From Gilliamella sp. wkB7 (GTDB taxonomy: Bacteria > Pseudomonadota > Gammaproteobacteria > Enterobacterales > Orbaceae), in assembly GCF_001693435.1 (NCBI RefSeq), contig NZ_CM004509.1, positions 1,178,001-1,242,000 on the forward strand: a stretch of DNA of 64,000 bases, in the 5' to 3' direction. A model generated the notes under the pieces. The model was not told the DNA's origin, did no database searches, and saw only the letters and a program-made list of their open reading frames with translations. The stretch's first letter is position 1. Every line of letters starts with the position of its first letter. Below, piece by piece: positions 47,134 to 57,134 of the stretch. Both the position numbers and the translations under genes were made by a program.

Positions 47134-48135
47134 TTAAGGTAATATTGAAGGTTGATCGGCGCCTTCAGCCTCTATTTTTGGAGGCATAAAGTGCTCACGT
47201 TTAACACCTAGTTTAAGTGACATGTACGCAGCCACATAAATCGATGAAATCGTTCCAAGTACAATACCAACTCCTAGTGTTTCTGAGAAGCCTTTCAACA
47301 TAGATCCACCAAAAATATAAAGGATAACAACCACAGCAAGCGTTGTACCTGATGTCATTAAGGTTCGATGCAATGTCTGAGTCAAAGAAATGTTAATAAC
47401 ATCGTAAGGTGATGCTCGACGTATTTTTCTAAAGTTTTCACGAATTCGATCGAATACCACAATGGTATCATTAAGTGAATAACCTATTATTGATAGCATC
47501 GCCGCAATAATTGTTAGATCTAATTCACGTTCAAACAGTGATAAATACCCAGCAGTTATTACAACATCATGCGCTAATGCAACTACAGCACCAGTACCAA
47601 ATCGCCATTCAAAACGAAATGCGATATAAATTAGAATACAAACTAATGCTGCACAAATTGCCAAAATACCATCTTGAGCAAGTTCAGCACCAACCGTTGG
47701 TCCAACAAATTCAATTCGTTTAATTTGTGCATCTTCATCAATTTCTTTATGTATTAAATTAGAAATTTTTGTACCTAATGCATTATCGATTACTGATGAT
47801 GTATCATCGTCCTCTTGTTTGGCGGAAGGTAATCGAATGATAATATCTTTACTGCTACCATAGTATTGTACAATCGGTTCATGATAACCCGCATTACGCA
47901 AACTATTACGTAGATCATCAAGATTAACGTCTTTGGTCACGGTTATTTCAACAGTCGTACCACCTGTAAAATCTTGTCCAAGATTAAAACCTTTAACAAA
48001 GATAATAACAAATGATGCCACTACCAATAACATTGAGATAACAAAAGCAACAAAGCCAAATTTTAAAAAGTCGAGGACTCTGCGGCCATGATTCAATTCT
48101 CTTACATCATGATTTTCATTTTTATTAACAGTCAC
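47134..48135 (-). CDS. secF: protein translocase subunit SecF
   Basis: RND-type partner of SecD that uses the proton motive force to assist Sec export. 333 residues, six membrane helices, with the family segments FTGGTTVEITV and YSLNDTIVVFDRIREN. It lies 9 bp downstream of secD. Confidence 0.97.
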   Translation of the reverse strand: MTVNKNENHDVRELNHGRRVLDFLKFGFVAFVISMLLVVASFVIIFVKGFNLGQDFTGGTTVEITVTKDVNLDDLRNSLRNAGYHEPIVQYYGSSKDIIIRLPSAKQEDDDTSSVIDNALGTKISNLIHKEIDEDAQIKRIEFVGPTVGAELAQDGILAICAALVCILIYIAFRFEWRFGTGAVVALAHDVVITAGYLSLFERELDLTIIAAMLSIIGYSLNDTIVVFDRIRENFRKIRRASPYDVINISLTQTLHRTLMTSGTTLAVVVILYIFGGSMLKGFSETLGVGIVLGTISSIYVAAYMSLKLGVKREHFMPPKIEAEGADQPSILP

Positions 48136-48144
48136 AATAAACCT

Positions 48145-50001
48145 CTAAATTGATAACTTATTAACACGGCGACCGCCATAAATAAGATTGGCTAATGCAC
48201 GAGTACCTACAATCGATGTAAACATTGATGTAATGATACCTATACCCAATGTTATCGCAAAACCTTTGATTGACCCTGTACCGACGGCATAAAGGATAAT
48301 CGCAGTAATTAATGTAGTTAGGTTAGCATCAAATATACTGCTCCAAGCTCCTGCATATCCTTCATTAATTGCATGTTGAACACCACGACCATTACTGAGC
48401 TCTTCTTTTATTCGCTCATTAATCAGAACGTTGGCATCAACCGCCATACCGACCGTTAATACTATTCCAGCAATACCTGGCATACTCAATGTGGCTCCAG
48501 GCAATAGGGACATGATTCCGACAATTAAAATAAGATTAGCGACTAATGCAAGGCTTGCAAATACACCAAACAAACGATACATAACTAACATAAAAATAAC
48601 AGAAACTAATAAGCCCCATACGCAAGATTCTAAACCTTGTGTAATGTTCTCTTGTCCCATTGATGGCCCAACTGTACGTTCTTCAATAATTTGAATTGGT
48701 GCAATCAGTGCCCCTGCTCTTAATAATAGGGATAAGTTTTTAGCTTGATCAACGCTACTAATGCCCGTTACTTGGAATCGTTCACTAAAAATACCTTGAA
48801 TTGTCGCAACGTTAATAACTCGTTCTTGTTTTTCAAGAATCGGTTTATCATTTTCATCACGTTTGCCGGTATCTTTATATTCAACAAATAATGTAGCCAT
48901 TGCTTTGTGAATATTTTTTTGAGTGAAGTTTAACATTGCCTTACCACCTGAACTATCAAGGGTAATGGAAACTTCTGGTTGACCATATTCATTAACTCTG
49001 AACGTCGAGTCGGTAATATGATCTCCCGTTAAAACGATACGTTTATAAAGTAAAACAGGACGTCCATTTTCCATATATTTGATTTCAGATCCGTAAGGTA
49101 CACGCATTTCACCTGCAAGCATGGCTGGTAAATTGGCGGTGTTTTCTTCATTTACTTGTCTAAATTCAAGGGTAGCAGTTGCACCTAAAATACGTTTAGC
49201 TAATGCTGTATCTTGAATACCAGGCAATTCAACGACAATTCGATCTGCACCTTGGCGTTGGACGATCGGTTCAGCCACACCTAATTGATTTACACGATTA
49301 CGTAAAATGGTTGTATTTTGTTGAACAGCATCATTTTTAGCTTGTTGTAATCGTTGTTCACTAACGCTTAAAGTAATACTGTTTTCAGTTTGAGAGATAA
49401 GTTTGAAATCTGGGAGGCCATTGATCTTAGTAATGGCTTTGTTACGGTCTTCGGTATTATCAAATTGTATGACAATTTGTTGGTTACCGTCTTTATTAAG
49501 TGCTTTATATTTTAATTTGCTATTATTAAACTCAAATTTTAAATTTTCGATGGATTGTTCAGTGAGTTTACTTAATGCAGTGGTCATATCAACTTCCATT
49601 AAGAAGTGAACACCACCTCGTAAGTCTAAACCGAGTTTCATCGGCTCTGCACCTAATACAGTAAGCCATTTTGGTGTTGCTGGTGCCAAATTCAAAGCAA
49701 CAATATAAGCGTCACCTAGCTCTTTGGAAATCAGCTCTTTAGCTTTTAGCTGGGTATCGTTATCACCAACACGGATTAAGACAGATTTATTTTCAAAAAC
49801 AAATGATTTGGTTTCAATGTGATTATCTGCCAAAATTTTTCTGATTTTATCTTGTGTGGTAATATCAATGTCAGAAGTATTTGAACCAGAAATCTGTATA
49901 GCAGGATCTTCACCATAAATATTTGGAAGTGCATAAAGAAGGCCGACGCAAATCACGACGACCAACATAATGTACTTCCACAAAGGATAGCGATTTAACA
50001 C
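48145..50001 (-). CDS. secD: protein translocase subunit SecD
   Basis: 618 residues, N-terminal helix, large periplasmic P1 domain (KLGLDLRGGVHFLMEVD motif), and five C-terminal helices with GIAGIVLTVGMAVDANVLI. Length matches E. coli SecD (615). Follows yajC by 60 bp. Confidence 0.97.
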   Translation of the reverse strand: MLNRYPLWKYIMLVVVICVGLLYALPNIYGEDPAIQISGSNTSDIDITTQDKIRKILADNHIETKSFVFENKSVLIRVGDNDTQLKAKELISKELGDAYIVALNLAPATPKWLTVLGAEPMKLGLDLRGGVHFLMEVDMTTALSKLTEQSIENLKFEFNNSKLKYKALNKDGNQQIVIQFDNTEDRNKAITKINGLPDFKLISQTENSITLSVSEQRLQQAKNDAVQQNTTILRNRVNQLGVAEPIVQRQGADRIVVELPGIQDTALAKRILGATATLEFRQVNEENTANLPAMLAGEMRVPYGSEIKYMENGRPVLLYKRIVLTGDHITDSTFRVNEYGQPEVSITLDSSGGKAMLNFTQKNIHKAMATLFVEYKDTGKRDENDKPILEKQERVINVATIQGIFSERFQVTGISSVDQAKNLSLLLRAGALIAPIQIIEERTVGPSMGQENITQGLESCVWGLLVSVIFMLVMYRLFGVFASLALVANLILIVGIMSLLPGATLSMPGIAGIVLTVGMAVDANVLINERIKEELSNGRGVQHAINEGYAGAWSSIFDANLTTLITAIILYAVGTGSIKGFAITLGIGIITSMFTSIVGTRALANLIYGGRRVNKLSI

Positions 50002-50061
50002 GACGTATTCTCTTGTGGGATTAGGTAATTAACACAATGAACTATAATAGGAAACACACTA

Positions 50062-50394
50062 TTATAGTGATTTCATTGTCCCTTTTGGTAAAACAGATGT
50101 GATAAAGTCACGTTTGATCACAACTTGAGTTGAATCATTTAATTCTAACGCAATATAACCATTTTCGTTAACTTTCGCTACTCGACCAATAAGTCCACCG
50201 TTAGTTAATACTTCATCACCTTTAGAAATAGCAGCCATTAAGTCACGATGAGCTTTAGCACGTTTTTGTTGTGGGCGCATAATCATAAAATAGAAAAACA
50301 AACCAAATACAACTAACATGATAGGTAAGAAATAAGGATTATTTTCAACTGTAGCGCCATCAGCAGCATAAGCATTAGAGATTAAAAAGTCCAT
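50062..50394 (-). CDS. yajC: preprotein translocase subunit YajC
   Basis: 110 residues, single membrane helix at about 20-40 (FLPIMLVVFGLFFYFMIMRPQQKR), then a small soluble domain (ISKGDEVLTNGGLIGRVAKV). Part of SecDF-YajC. In E. coli tgt precedes yajC; here the upstream neighbour is nuoN, so the operon context differs. Confidence 0.96.
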   Translation of the reverse strand: MDFLISNAYAADGATVENNPYFLPIMLVVFGLFFYFMIMRPQQKRAKAHRDLMAAISKGDEVLTNGGLIGRVAKVNENGYIALELNDSTQVVIKRDFITSVLPKGTMKSL

Positions 50395-50546
50395 ACAGGT
50401 CCTCTTGATTCAAATAAAATATTAAAGGTCAGAATTATAACACAAGAAACAAATCTGTTATTAACTATTTCTTGTCAAGAAGTTTCAGATTCACTATACG
50501 TTTAAGTATAAAAAATAGCGTTCTATATTGGATAATATCATGATAA

Positions 50547-50574
50547 TTCCGCCAACATAATAATGAAGGCGGAA
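50547..50574 (-). terminator. possible terminator downstream of nuoN
   Basis: TTCCGCC/GGCGGAA stem with a 14-nt loop 10 bp past the nuoN stop. The following bases are A/T-rich but without a T run. Confidence 0.4.
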
Positions 50575-50583
50575 ACGTGTTTA

Positions 50584-52575
50584 TTAGGTTGTTAAGTATT
50601 GCGCCATGCTTACCAAGTTGAATAACCATTTTGGATAAATGCCGCAAATCAAAATTAATAGTGCAGATAAACCAATAATAAGTTCACTTGTTTTTATATC
50701 TTGCCATTTCAACTTAATTACTGGATTGTTTAGCAATTGATCATCGCGATAAGTTGGTCTGATATAAAGATTGATTATCAAACGTGCATAGAAATAGAGT
50801 CCTAATGCACTACCTATTACTACAGCGGCTATCAACCACCACAATTCCGCAGTGACACCTAATAATACCAGTAAAAATCTACCTACAAAGCCTGCCGTAA
50901 GCGGAACCCCCGCTAATGATAATAAACCTATTCCCATGGTTAATGCTAATATCGGTCTACGCCAAAATAGACCTGAGAGGTCAACTTCGTTTTCATGATC
51001 TTGCAGCTCGTTTGAATGAGACTCTAGACTAATAACACCCAAAATACAGATGTTTGCCAAAATATAACCGATCAAATAGACGCCAATGGTTTCTAAAGCA
51101 AGCACTTGATATTGAACAGAGATTAAAGCGATCAATAAATACCCGAAATGTGCAATTGAGGAGTAAGCAAGCAACCGTTTCAAACTGGTTTGCATTAACG
51201 CAACTAAATTACCCCATAAAATAGACAAAAAGGCCATGATGACCAAAATCATACGAATGGTTTCATTATTAACAATCGGCGCCAATAAAAACAATCTTGC
51301 AATAGCACAGAATAATGCAACTTTACCAACTGTTGATAATAGTAAAGCCACAACAGTAGGCGCACCTTGATAAACATCAGGCAACCAAAGCTGGAATGGA
51401 ACCAATGATAATTTAAAGCCTATACCAACGAGCATTAAACAAACTCCCATTAGTAATAAATTACTTGGATAAGACATCGTTGAGAGTTGATAACTTAAAC
51501 CACTAAAAGTAAGCTCGCCTGTTGTTGCATAATAAAAGGCAATTCCCATCAATAAAAATGCACTCGCCACAGCCGATAAAATCATATATTTAACGGCGGC
51601 TTCTAAGGAGTGCGTTTGAATATATTGATACCCTATTAATCCGACAAAAGGTATTGAAAGCAATTCAATACCAATAAAGAATGAAATTAAATGGCTAGCA
51701 TACACAAGCGTTATACCACCCAAGGTCATAAACAATAAAATGACGTAAAAAAGACCATGATGTAAATGCTCTTGTACAAACCAACGATAGGCCAAACAAG
51801 ATACGGTAATGGCTATAATTAAAATTAAGCTAGTATATAATAATCCATAACCATCACAGGTAAAAAGTGCAGTGATTTGACGAGCTTTCCAGTATGCTTC
51901 AGAAGAATCTGTTTGTGGATTGATATCATTTTTATTGCTATCAACCGTCATAGTCGTCGCATCAGTATTAGCATTACTTTCAGCAGGAGTACTCACTTCG
52001 GTATTAGCGTTCGTTACAGTATTAGTACCAGTTTCTCCATTAGTGTTAGTACTAGATTCAGTATTAGCGTCAGTCCCTGAATTAGTATTAGTTTCTCCAT
52101 TAGTGTTAGTACTAGGTTCACTATTTGTGTTGGTTCCTGAATTAGTATTAGTTTCGCTATTAATGTTAGTACTAGGTTCAGTATTTGTGTTGGTTCCTGA
52201 ATTAGTATTAATTTCGGTATTATTACCTTCATTTTTGGTATCAATTTGCGTATTAACACTATTTTCACTAGACGAGATACCAGTTTCAGTTGGCACAGCA
52301 TCTACGGCAATAGTTTCCTCATTTGAAGGCACAGCGTCTTGAATTGATGTATCAGAATTATCTGACATTTGCATATTATCATTACTAATATTAGTAATCA
52401 TTTGGGTGCTAGATGAAATATTGTATCCAATAATGACGGCACAAGCTAAAGCACATCCTAAACCACATATGGTTGTCAAGGCGCATATTTTTGTATTTAT
52501 TTTTAAGGAAGCTAATAAGATAAGCAAAACAATGATAGTCAAGCTTATTACAAATATAGGCGATAATGCTATCAT
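50584..52575 (-). CDS. nuoN: NuoN-like complex I membrane subunit with large Thr/Asn-rich insert
   Basis: 663 residues versus about 485 in E. coli. Two N-terminal helices (about 6-23, 30-51), then a roughly 175-residue Thr/Asn/Ser/Glu-rich insert (about 52-226) containing 20-residue repeats, then the normal antiporter-like core: GIELLSIPFVGLIGYQ (Glu kept), GFKLSLVPFQLW (Lys kept), VGKVALF (Lys kept), LKRLLAYSSIAHFGYLL. Lys395 of E. coli is replaced by Arg (GFVGRF). By analogy with E. coli the insert would face the periplasm. Last gene of nuoJKLMN; no soluble-arm genes are present. Confidence 0.9.
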   Translation of the reverse strand: MIALSPIFVISLTIIVLLILLASLKINTKICALTTICGLGCALACAVIIGYNISSSTQMITNISNDNMQMSDNSDTSIQDAVPSNEETIAVDAVPTETGISSSENSVNTQIDTKNEGNNTEINTNSGTNTNTEPSTNINSETNTNSGTNTNSEPSTNTNGETNTNSGTDANTESSTNTNGETGTNTVTNANTEVSTPAESNANTDATTMTVDSNKNDINPQTDSSEAYWKARQITALFTCDGYGLLYTSLILIIAITVSCLAYRWFVQEHLHHGLFYVILLFMTLGGITLVYASHLISFFIGIELLSIPFVGLIGYQYIQTHSLEAAVKYMILSAVASAFLLMGIAFYYATTGELTFSGLSYQLSTMSYPSNLLLMGVCLMLVGIGFKLSLVPFQLWLPDVYQGAPTVVALLLSTVGKVALFCAIARLFLLAPIVNNETIRMILVIMAFLSILWGNLVALMQTSLKRLLAYSSIAHFGYLLIALISVQYQVLALETIGVYLIGYILANICILGVISLESHSNELQDHENEVDLSGLFWRRPILALTMGIGLLSLAGVPLTAGFVGRFLLVLLGVTAELWWLIAAVVIGSALGLYFYARLIINLYIRPTYRDDQLLNNPVIKLKWQDIKTSELIIGLSALLILICGIYPKWLFNLVSMAQYLTT
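52021..52222. repeat. 60-bp tandem repeat within nuoN
   Basis: About 3.3 copies of a 60-bp unit (each begins ATTAGTA and ends with CCTGA on the plus strand; units at 52021, 52081, 52141 and a partial at 52201). Neighbouring units differ at few positions. Encodes 20-residue Thr/Asn/Ser repeats in frame with nuoN. Confidence 0.9.
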
Positions 52576-52581
52576 AAGTTA

Positions 52582-54126
52582 TTACTCTCCAACTCGTTCT
52601 GCAGTTATATTTTGCTGTGTTTGATTCACCACAGAATAAGACATATCTAAAACTATTTGCGGATATAAGCCAATAAAAACAAGTACAATAAATACACTAG
52701 CAAGTAGCAAAAGATCTCTTTTACCAAGTTGATGCTTTGTTACACAGCTTTTTTCAACAATGCCATAAAATATAGGTTGCATCCGAATAATAAAAGAAAT
52801 AGACAATAGTAATAAACCAACAACAAGCAAAATTGTATAAGATGAAAAAGATGAATAACTGCCAAGCAACATCATATAATTTCCAACAAAATTAGCTGTA
52901 CCTGGAATACCTAAAATTGCTAACATAAAAAATAAAGTGAAGGAAGATATATAGCGTACTTGTTGTTTAAGACCCGTAAATTGATTAATGTTGCGTGTTG
53001 AATAACATTCTACTAACAAGCCACTAATCATGAACATGCCAACGATAACTAAATTAATAGCAATCATTTGTATTACAATGCCTTGATAAGCAATAACAGA
53101 ACCACTATAGATAATTGCAGTTACAAATCCCATCAAAGCGATATGTACATAAGCAATTAATTTTTTAATGTCGGTTTGAATAAATGTCAGTAATGCCGAG
53201 TAGATAACCGTAAGGAGTGCCATTATCATAATTAACGGCATAATCATAACAGAAGCATTAGGAAAAAGTGGAATAACAATACGTAACAAGCCGAATGTCG
53301 AGGTTGTGAGTAATAATCCACTTATCATCATTGAGCCAGTAGTTGATGATTCAATGTGTGCATCAATAAACCAGCTATGAAAAGGTACAAACGGAATACG
53401 TATAATAAAGGCAGCTAAAAAACCTAACATTAACATAAATTCAGTATAACTTGAAATAGGTGTTTTGGTTAGTTCTTGGTAATCAAATGTCCAATGACCA
53501 GATAAAGTCCAATTAATTAAAGCTAATGAGACAATTGAAATTAACATCAGTAAACTACTAATTTGTGTATAAATTAAAAATTTACTTGCTCCATTAAAAC
53601 GTAATTGAGAATTTGAGTCTCGCCTTCCCCATAAAGAAATTAGGAAATAGATCGGGATTGCCACTGCTTCCCAAAAGAAGAATATTAAAAATAGATCAGT
53701 TATGACAAATAACATCATAATGGCAGATGTCATAAATAAAATGCATAAATAAAATAAACCAAAATTATTAGGGCTTTCTTTGCTTGAATAACCAATCGTT
53801 AGTAACACAATAAATAGAGTTGAGGTAATTAAAACTAGTGATAAGCCATCTAAGACTAAATGAAAGTGAATATTAAGCAAAGGAATCCACTCAATATTAA
53901 CTTCTTTTTTCCAATTATTGCCTTGTTGTAAAACAGCTATCCCCTCTTGCCATAAACTAAGTGATAGCAATAAAGTTATAAAAACGGTTATGAAAGCAAT
54001 AAGCATCGGTAATTGATACCAACGCGATACCATTCGAGAGGATCTTACAATCCGCAATAAAAATACATGGCATAACCAACTAATAAATCCACCTATAACA
54101 GGTAAAAAAACAAGCCATAACAACAT
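52582..54126 (-). CDS. nuoM: NuoM-like complex I membrane subunit
   Basis: 514 residues, about 14 helices, antiporter-like. E144 of E. coli is kept (FFFWEAVAIPIYFLISLWG). K234 is Arg (IIRIPFVPFHSW), K265 is Thr (LLLTTSTFGLLR), a TM histidine is Ile (MIAINLV), and E407 is Asn (FVGNYMMLLGS). These residues matter for pumping in E. coli, so energy coupling is doubtful. It starts 17 bp after nuoL; nuoN follows by 6 bp. Confidence 0.92.
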   Translation of the reverse strand: MLLWLVFLPVIGGFISWLCHVFLLRIVRSSRMVSRWYQLPMLIAFITVFITLLLSLSLWQEGIAVLQQGNNWKKEVNIEWIPLLNIHFHLVLDGLSLVLITSTLFIVLLTIGYSSKESPNNFGLFYLCILFMTSAIMMLFVITDLFLIFFFWEAVAIPIYFLISLWGRRDSNSQLRFNGASKFLIYTQISSLLMLISIVSLALINWTLSGHWTFDYQELTKTPISSYTEFMLMLGFLAAFIIRIPFVPFHSWFIDAHIESSTTGSMMISGLLLTTSTFGLLRIVIPLFPNASVMIMPLIMIMALLTVIYSALLTFIQTDIKKLIAYVHIALMGFVTAIIYSGSVIAYQGIVIQMIAINLVIVGMFMISGLLVECYSTRNINQFTGLKQQVRYISSFTLFFMLAILGIPGTANFVGNYMMLLGSYSSFSSYTILLVVGLLLLSISFIIRMQPIFYGIVEKSCVTKHQLGKRDLLLLASVFIVLVFIGLYPQIVLDMSYSVVNQTQQNITAERVGE

Positions 54127-54143
54127 GAATGATTACACCTTTA

Positions 54144-55991
54144 TTAAATAAAAATCAGCAACATTAATATAATAATGCTACCTATAACAATAGATACCAT
54201 ATACCATCGAATATGCCCATTTTCTAAGCTGACAATATATGAGTTTATTTTTTTTATGCCCAACATAATCCAATTATCCCAAATCGCCAATGGATCTTTT
54301 TTAAGCATGTTAGCTAAATACACATAAGGTTTTACAAAAATGATACTTAGCAAATAATCAAATCGCCAATCGCAACTACATAATCTTACAATAAATTTAA
54401 CCATTGGCGTATTTAATACCTCTTGTACTTCACTATTTGGGTGCGCATAAAAAATATAAGCAATAACAAAGCTTAATATGGTTACGGCTGCTAATAATAA
54501 TTGAAACGATAGCTGACTATTAGTATCCAGTTTGGCAATTGGAATAATATTTTGAGTCGGTATTGGGAAATAGATAAAAATGGCCGTCGCAAATATGAGT
54601 AAGATAAAAATTGGACAATAACTAATCCATTTAGTTTTCGCAAATTCAGCAATTTTTGGTTTATGATAAAACACTATAAAAATTAGGCGCCAAATACTTA
54701 AACTGGATAGCAAAATACCTAATAAACCTATCGTTCCTGCCATTAAATGATCTTTAATCATTAATCCCCAAATAATATTACCTTTAATATAAAATGAAGC
54801 TGAAATCCAAGGAATCGCACTTAACGATAACATAATAATCAAAAATATGGCATAGAGAACTGGAAATGATTTTGCAAGTCCACCGAGTTTATTAATATTT
54901 CGCTCACCTTGACATTTTTTGAGTAATATTGCCGATGCTAAGATTAATAAAGTACTTGTTATAACATAGTTAATTAAACAATTAAGCGATGACCCCCAAC
55001 TTTGAGTTGCAAAAGCATAAAACAAATAACTAATTTGAGCTAAATTAATATAAGTTACAATTCGTTTAACATCACTTTGTACTAAAGCAATTGAGCTTGC
55101 AAATAAGACCGTCAGCGAAGCGAAAATAGTCATGATGTCTAACGTATCACTAGACATGATAAACAAGTTACTTAATCTTAAAATCAAGTATACGCCAGCT
55201 AATATGACTGTAGATGATTGCATTAAAGCTACCGCAGGCATTGGCGCTAATGTTGTTTCGACAAACCAAGATTGCATTGGAAAAAGAGCAGACTTACTAA
55301 TGGCTCCTAAAAATAGCATTAATGTGATCCAAAAGATAATATCGGAGTCAATCGCTAAATTATCATGAGCTTGGGTTAAAATCTCACGTATATTTAAGGT
55401 ATCTAAAGTTTGATAAAGTAAGAACACACCAATGATTAAAAAAATATCCGTTAAATGCATAAGCACAAAAGCTTTAGCGGCAGCATAACCATTTCGCAAT
55501 TGTTTATAATAGATACCAATAAGTAAGTAAGTACTTATACTTACACCCTCCCAACCTATTAACATAACCAATAGATTATCAACCAATATAATGGTTAACA
55601 TACTCGCGATTAATAAATTGCTATAGGCATAAAAAGTATAAACATCTTTTTTTGATGTTAAATAACTTGCCGCAAAGAAATAAATTAGTAATCCCAAAAA
55701 AGCAATTATCACTAAGAAAGTTAACGATAAACCGTCTAATGTTAATGATAAAGGTACGACAAAATCCCCAACTGAAAACCAAGTCCATAATGGTCTGCTG
55801 TACACTAACAACATATCCGGTACTGTGTTTTTTATAAAATCAATACAGGTAAACATAGTAATAAGATTTGTTATTAGCATTGTACTAAAACCGATAATCA
55901 TGACATTAATCGGTCGAAGATGTCTACCCAAGCAAACTAGCAATAAAAAAGACAGCAAGGGAATAATAATAGTTAAGTAAAGTAAATTCAT
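54144..55991 (-). CDS. nuoL: NuoL-like complex I membrane subunit
   Basis: 615 residues (E. coli 613) including the C-terminal lateral helix and final anchor. E144 (GWEGVS), D178 (LTDIF), K229 (ISKSALFPMQSW) and K399 (FYIKGN) are kept; H254 is Gln (LMQSST), and the HAFFKALL segment of E. coli has become YVITSTLL, losing H338 and K342. Overlaps nuoK by 4 bp. Confidence 0.93.
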   Translation of the reverse strand: MNLLYLTIIIPLLSFLLLVCLGRHLRPINVMIIGFSTMLITNLITMFTCIDFIKNTVPDMLLVYSRPLWTWFSVGDFVVPLSLTLDGLSLTFLVIIAFLGLLIYFFAASYLTSKKDVYTFYAYSNLLIASMLTIILVDNLLVMLIGWEGVSISTYLLIGIYYKQLRNGYAAAKAFVLMHLTDIFLIIGVFLLYQTLDTLNIREILTQAHDNLAIDSDIIFWITLMLFLGAISKSALFPMQSWFVETTLAPMPAVALMQSSTVILAGVYLILRLSNLFIMSSDTLDIMTIFASLTVLFASSIALVQSDVKRIVTYINLAQISYLFYAFATQSWGSSLNCLINYVITSTLLILASAILLKKCQGERNINKLGGLAKSFPVLYAIFLIIMLSLSAIPWISASFYIKGNIIWGLMIKDHLMAGTIGLLGILLSSLSIWRLIFIVFYHKPKIAEFAKTKWISYCPIFILLIFATAIFIYFPIPTQNIIPIAKLDTNSQLSFQLLLAAVTILSFVIAYIFYAHPNSEVQEVLNTPMVKFIVRLCSCDWRFDYLLSIIFVKPYVYLANMLKKDPLAIWDNWIMLGIKKINSYIVSLENGHIRWYMVSIVIGSIIILMLLIFI

Positions 55992-56290
55992 CCTTTCATT
56001 TCACTCAGTGAATCAATGTTAAAGATTTTACGGCGATAAATTAATTTCGTAAGCAACGCAAGTCCTACACAAGCTTGAGCTAATACAGTAATCACCGCTA
56101 AAATAGCAAGGAGTTCTCCTTCCGATTGTTGCCAATAGCTACCTGCAGAAACTAATGCAACAATAGCACCATTATTCATAATCATAAGGCTTAACAACAA
56201 AAAATAGAGATTACGTCGAATCATTACCCCTAATAAACCTATCACAAATAAAATTGAGGCAAGAATAAGGCTATACATAAGAGGAATCAT
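55988..56290 (-). CDS. nuoK: NuoK-like complex I membrane subunit lacking both key glutamates
   Basis: 100 residues, three helices, aligning with E. coli NuoK over its full length without gaps (GLILAAILFVLG versus SLILASILFVIG; VIRRNL; VAGSYW versus VSAGSYW; NIDSLSEMKG at the end). Glu36 of E. coli is Met here (LLSLMIMNN) and Glu72 is Gln (VLAQACVG). Both are essential for coupled electron transfer in E. coli. Lies 1 bp after nuoJ. Confidence 0.92.
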   Translation of the reverse strand: MIPLMYSLILASILFVIGLLGVMIRRNLYFLLLSLMIMNNGAIVALVSAGSYWQQSEGELLAILAVITVLAQACVGLALLTKLIYRRKIFNIDSLSEMKG

Positions 56291-56291
56291 A

Positions 56292-56783
56292 TTACTTCTC
56301 CGACAAGAGTCGATGCATAAAATGATAAGAGATCACAATTGCACCTAATAATAAAAAACCAGCGAGTTCAGATATCAAAATGTAAGCATATACTGACATT
56401 TCGTGCATCAATTCATGCGACTCATTGATCTGTGAATAGTCAGTACTAACTACACCATAAATAAGAACAACGAGTAAAATAAATGCTAACACTAAAGGCC
56501 CTAACCAAATTTTAGGGCTGATACCTCGTTTTCTATTTTCAACATTATCTATACGAATTCGCAATACAATGGCAACAGATAGAAACAAAGTCACTGTGCC
56601 GGCAATAAATAATAAAATGTATAAAACAACAGAAAAATATGCATCAAGCAAAATAAATATTAAGGCCGAAGAAAAAAGCGAAACCATAAAGTACAAAAGA
56701 GCCTTATCAACACGTAAGCAACTAATTGCTTTTATACCGGCAAACACCGCAATAATCGACGCAATATAGAAAACAATAAGCAT
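56292..56783 (-). CDS. nuoJ: NuoJ-like complex I membrane subunit
   Basis: 163 residues from ATG 56783 (MLIVFYIASIIAVF lines up with the E. coli start MEFAFYICGLIAIL); the alternative TTG at 56798 has no ribosome-binding site. Five helices. The conserved third helix, ALEIIVYAGAIMVLF in E. coli, is VLYILLFIAGTVTLF here: the Glu and the Tyr-Ala-Gly hinge that link quinone chemistry to pumping are altered. First gene of the cluster; nothing of nuoI or earlier genes is found upstream. Confidence 0.88.
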   Translation of the reverse strand: MLIVFYIASIIAVFAGIKAISCLRVDKALLYFMVSLFSSALIFILLDAYFSVVLYILLFIAGTVTLFLSVAIVLRIRIDNVENRKRGISPKIWLGPLVLAFILLVVLIYGVVSTDYSQINESHELMHEMSVYAYILISELAGFLLLGAIVISYHFMHRLLSEK

Positions 56784-57134
56784 CAAATAATAATCCAATA
56801 TGCATTTATAGTTTTGTTAGTATATACCCAAATCATATCAAGATACAGTTTACTGACATTGTGTTAACAGAAAACAAACATAAAAAAATGAAATTTGGTT
56901 AAAAAATGATAGAAAATTTTGTTTTTATCAATCAATAAAGTATGACAAATATAATTAAAACGTTAAAAAAAATAAAAATTATAAAATTTTATGATTTAAA
57001 TTCAATATGGTATTGTTATAAAGTATATAAGTTAAGCACATTAACTAACATTTATCCCAACACCTTTAAATTGTCATGCTCATTAGGCAGCTTAAAGTTT
57101 GTTTTGACTTAATAAAGATAAAAACGAGAAGATA
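56784..57134. promoter_or_regulatory. divergent intergenic region nuoJ / ppc
   Basis: 351 bp, A/T-rich, no coding remnant of nuoA-I. Must contain the promoters of nuoJKLMN and ppc. Confidence 0.5.

Noticed and set aside
51920..52342. Plus-strand open frame opposite nuoN
   Set aside because: It is an antisense frame kept open by the repeat composition (Val/Leu/Ser repeats); the NuoN frame is clearly the coding one.
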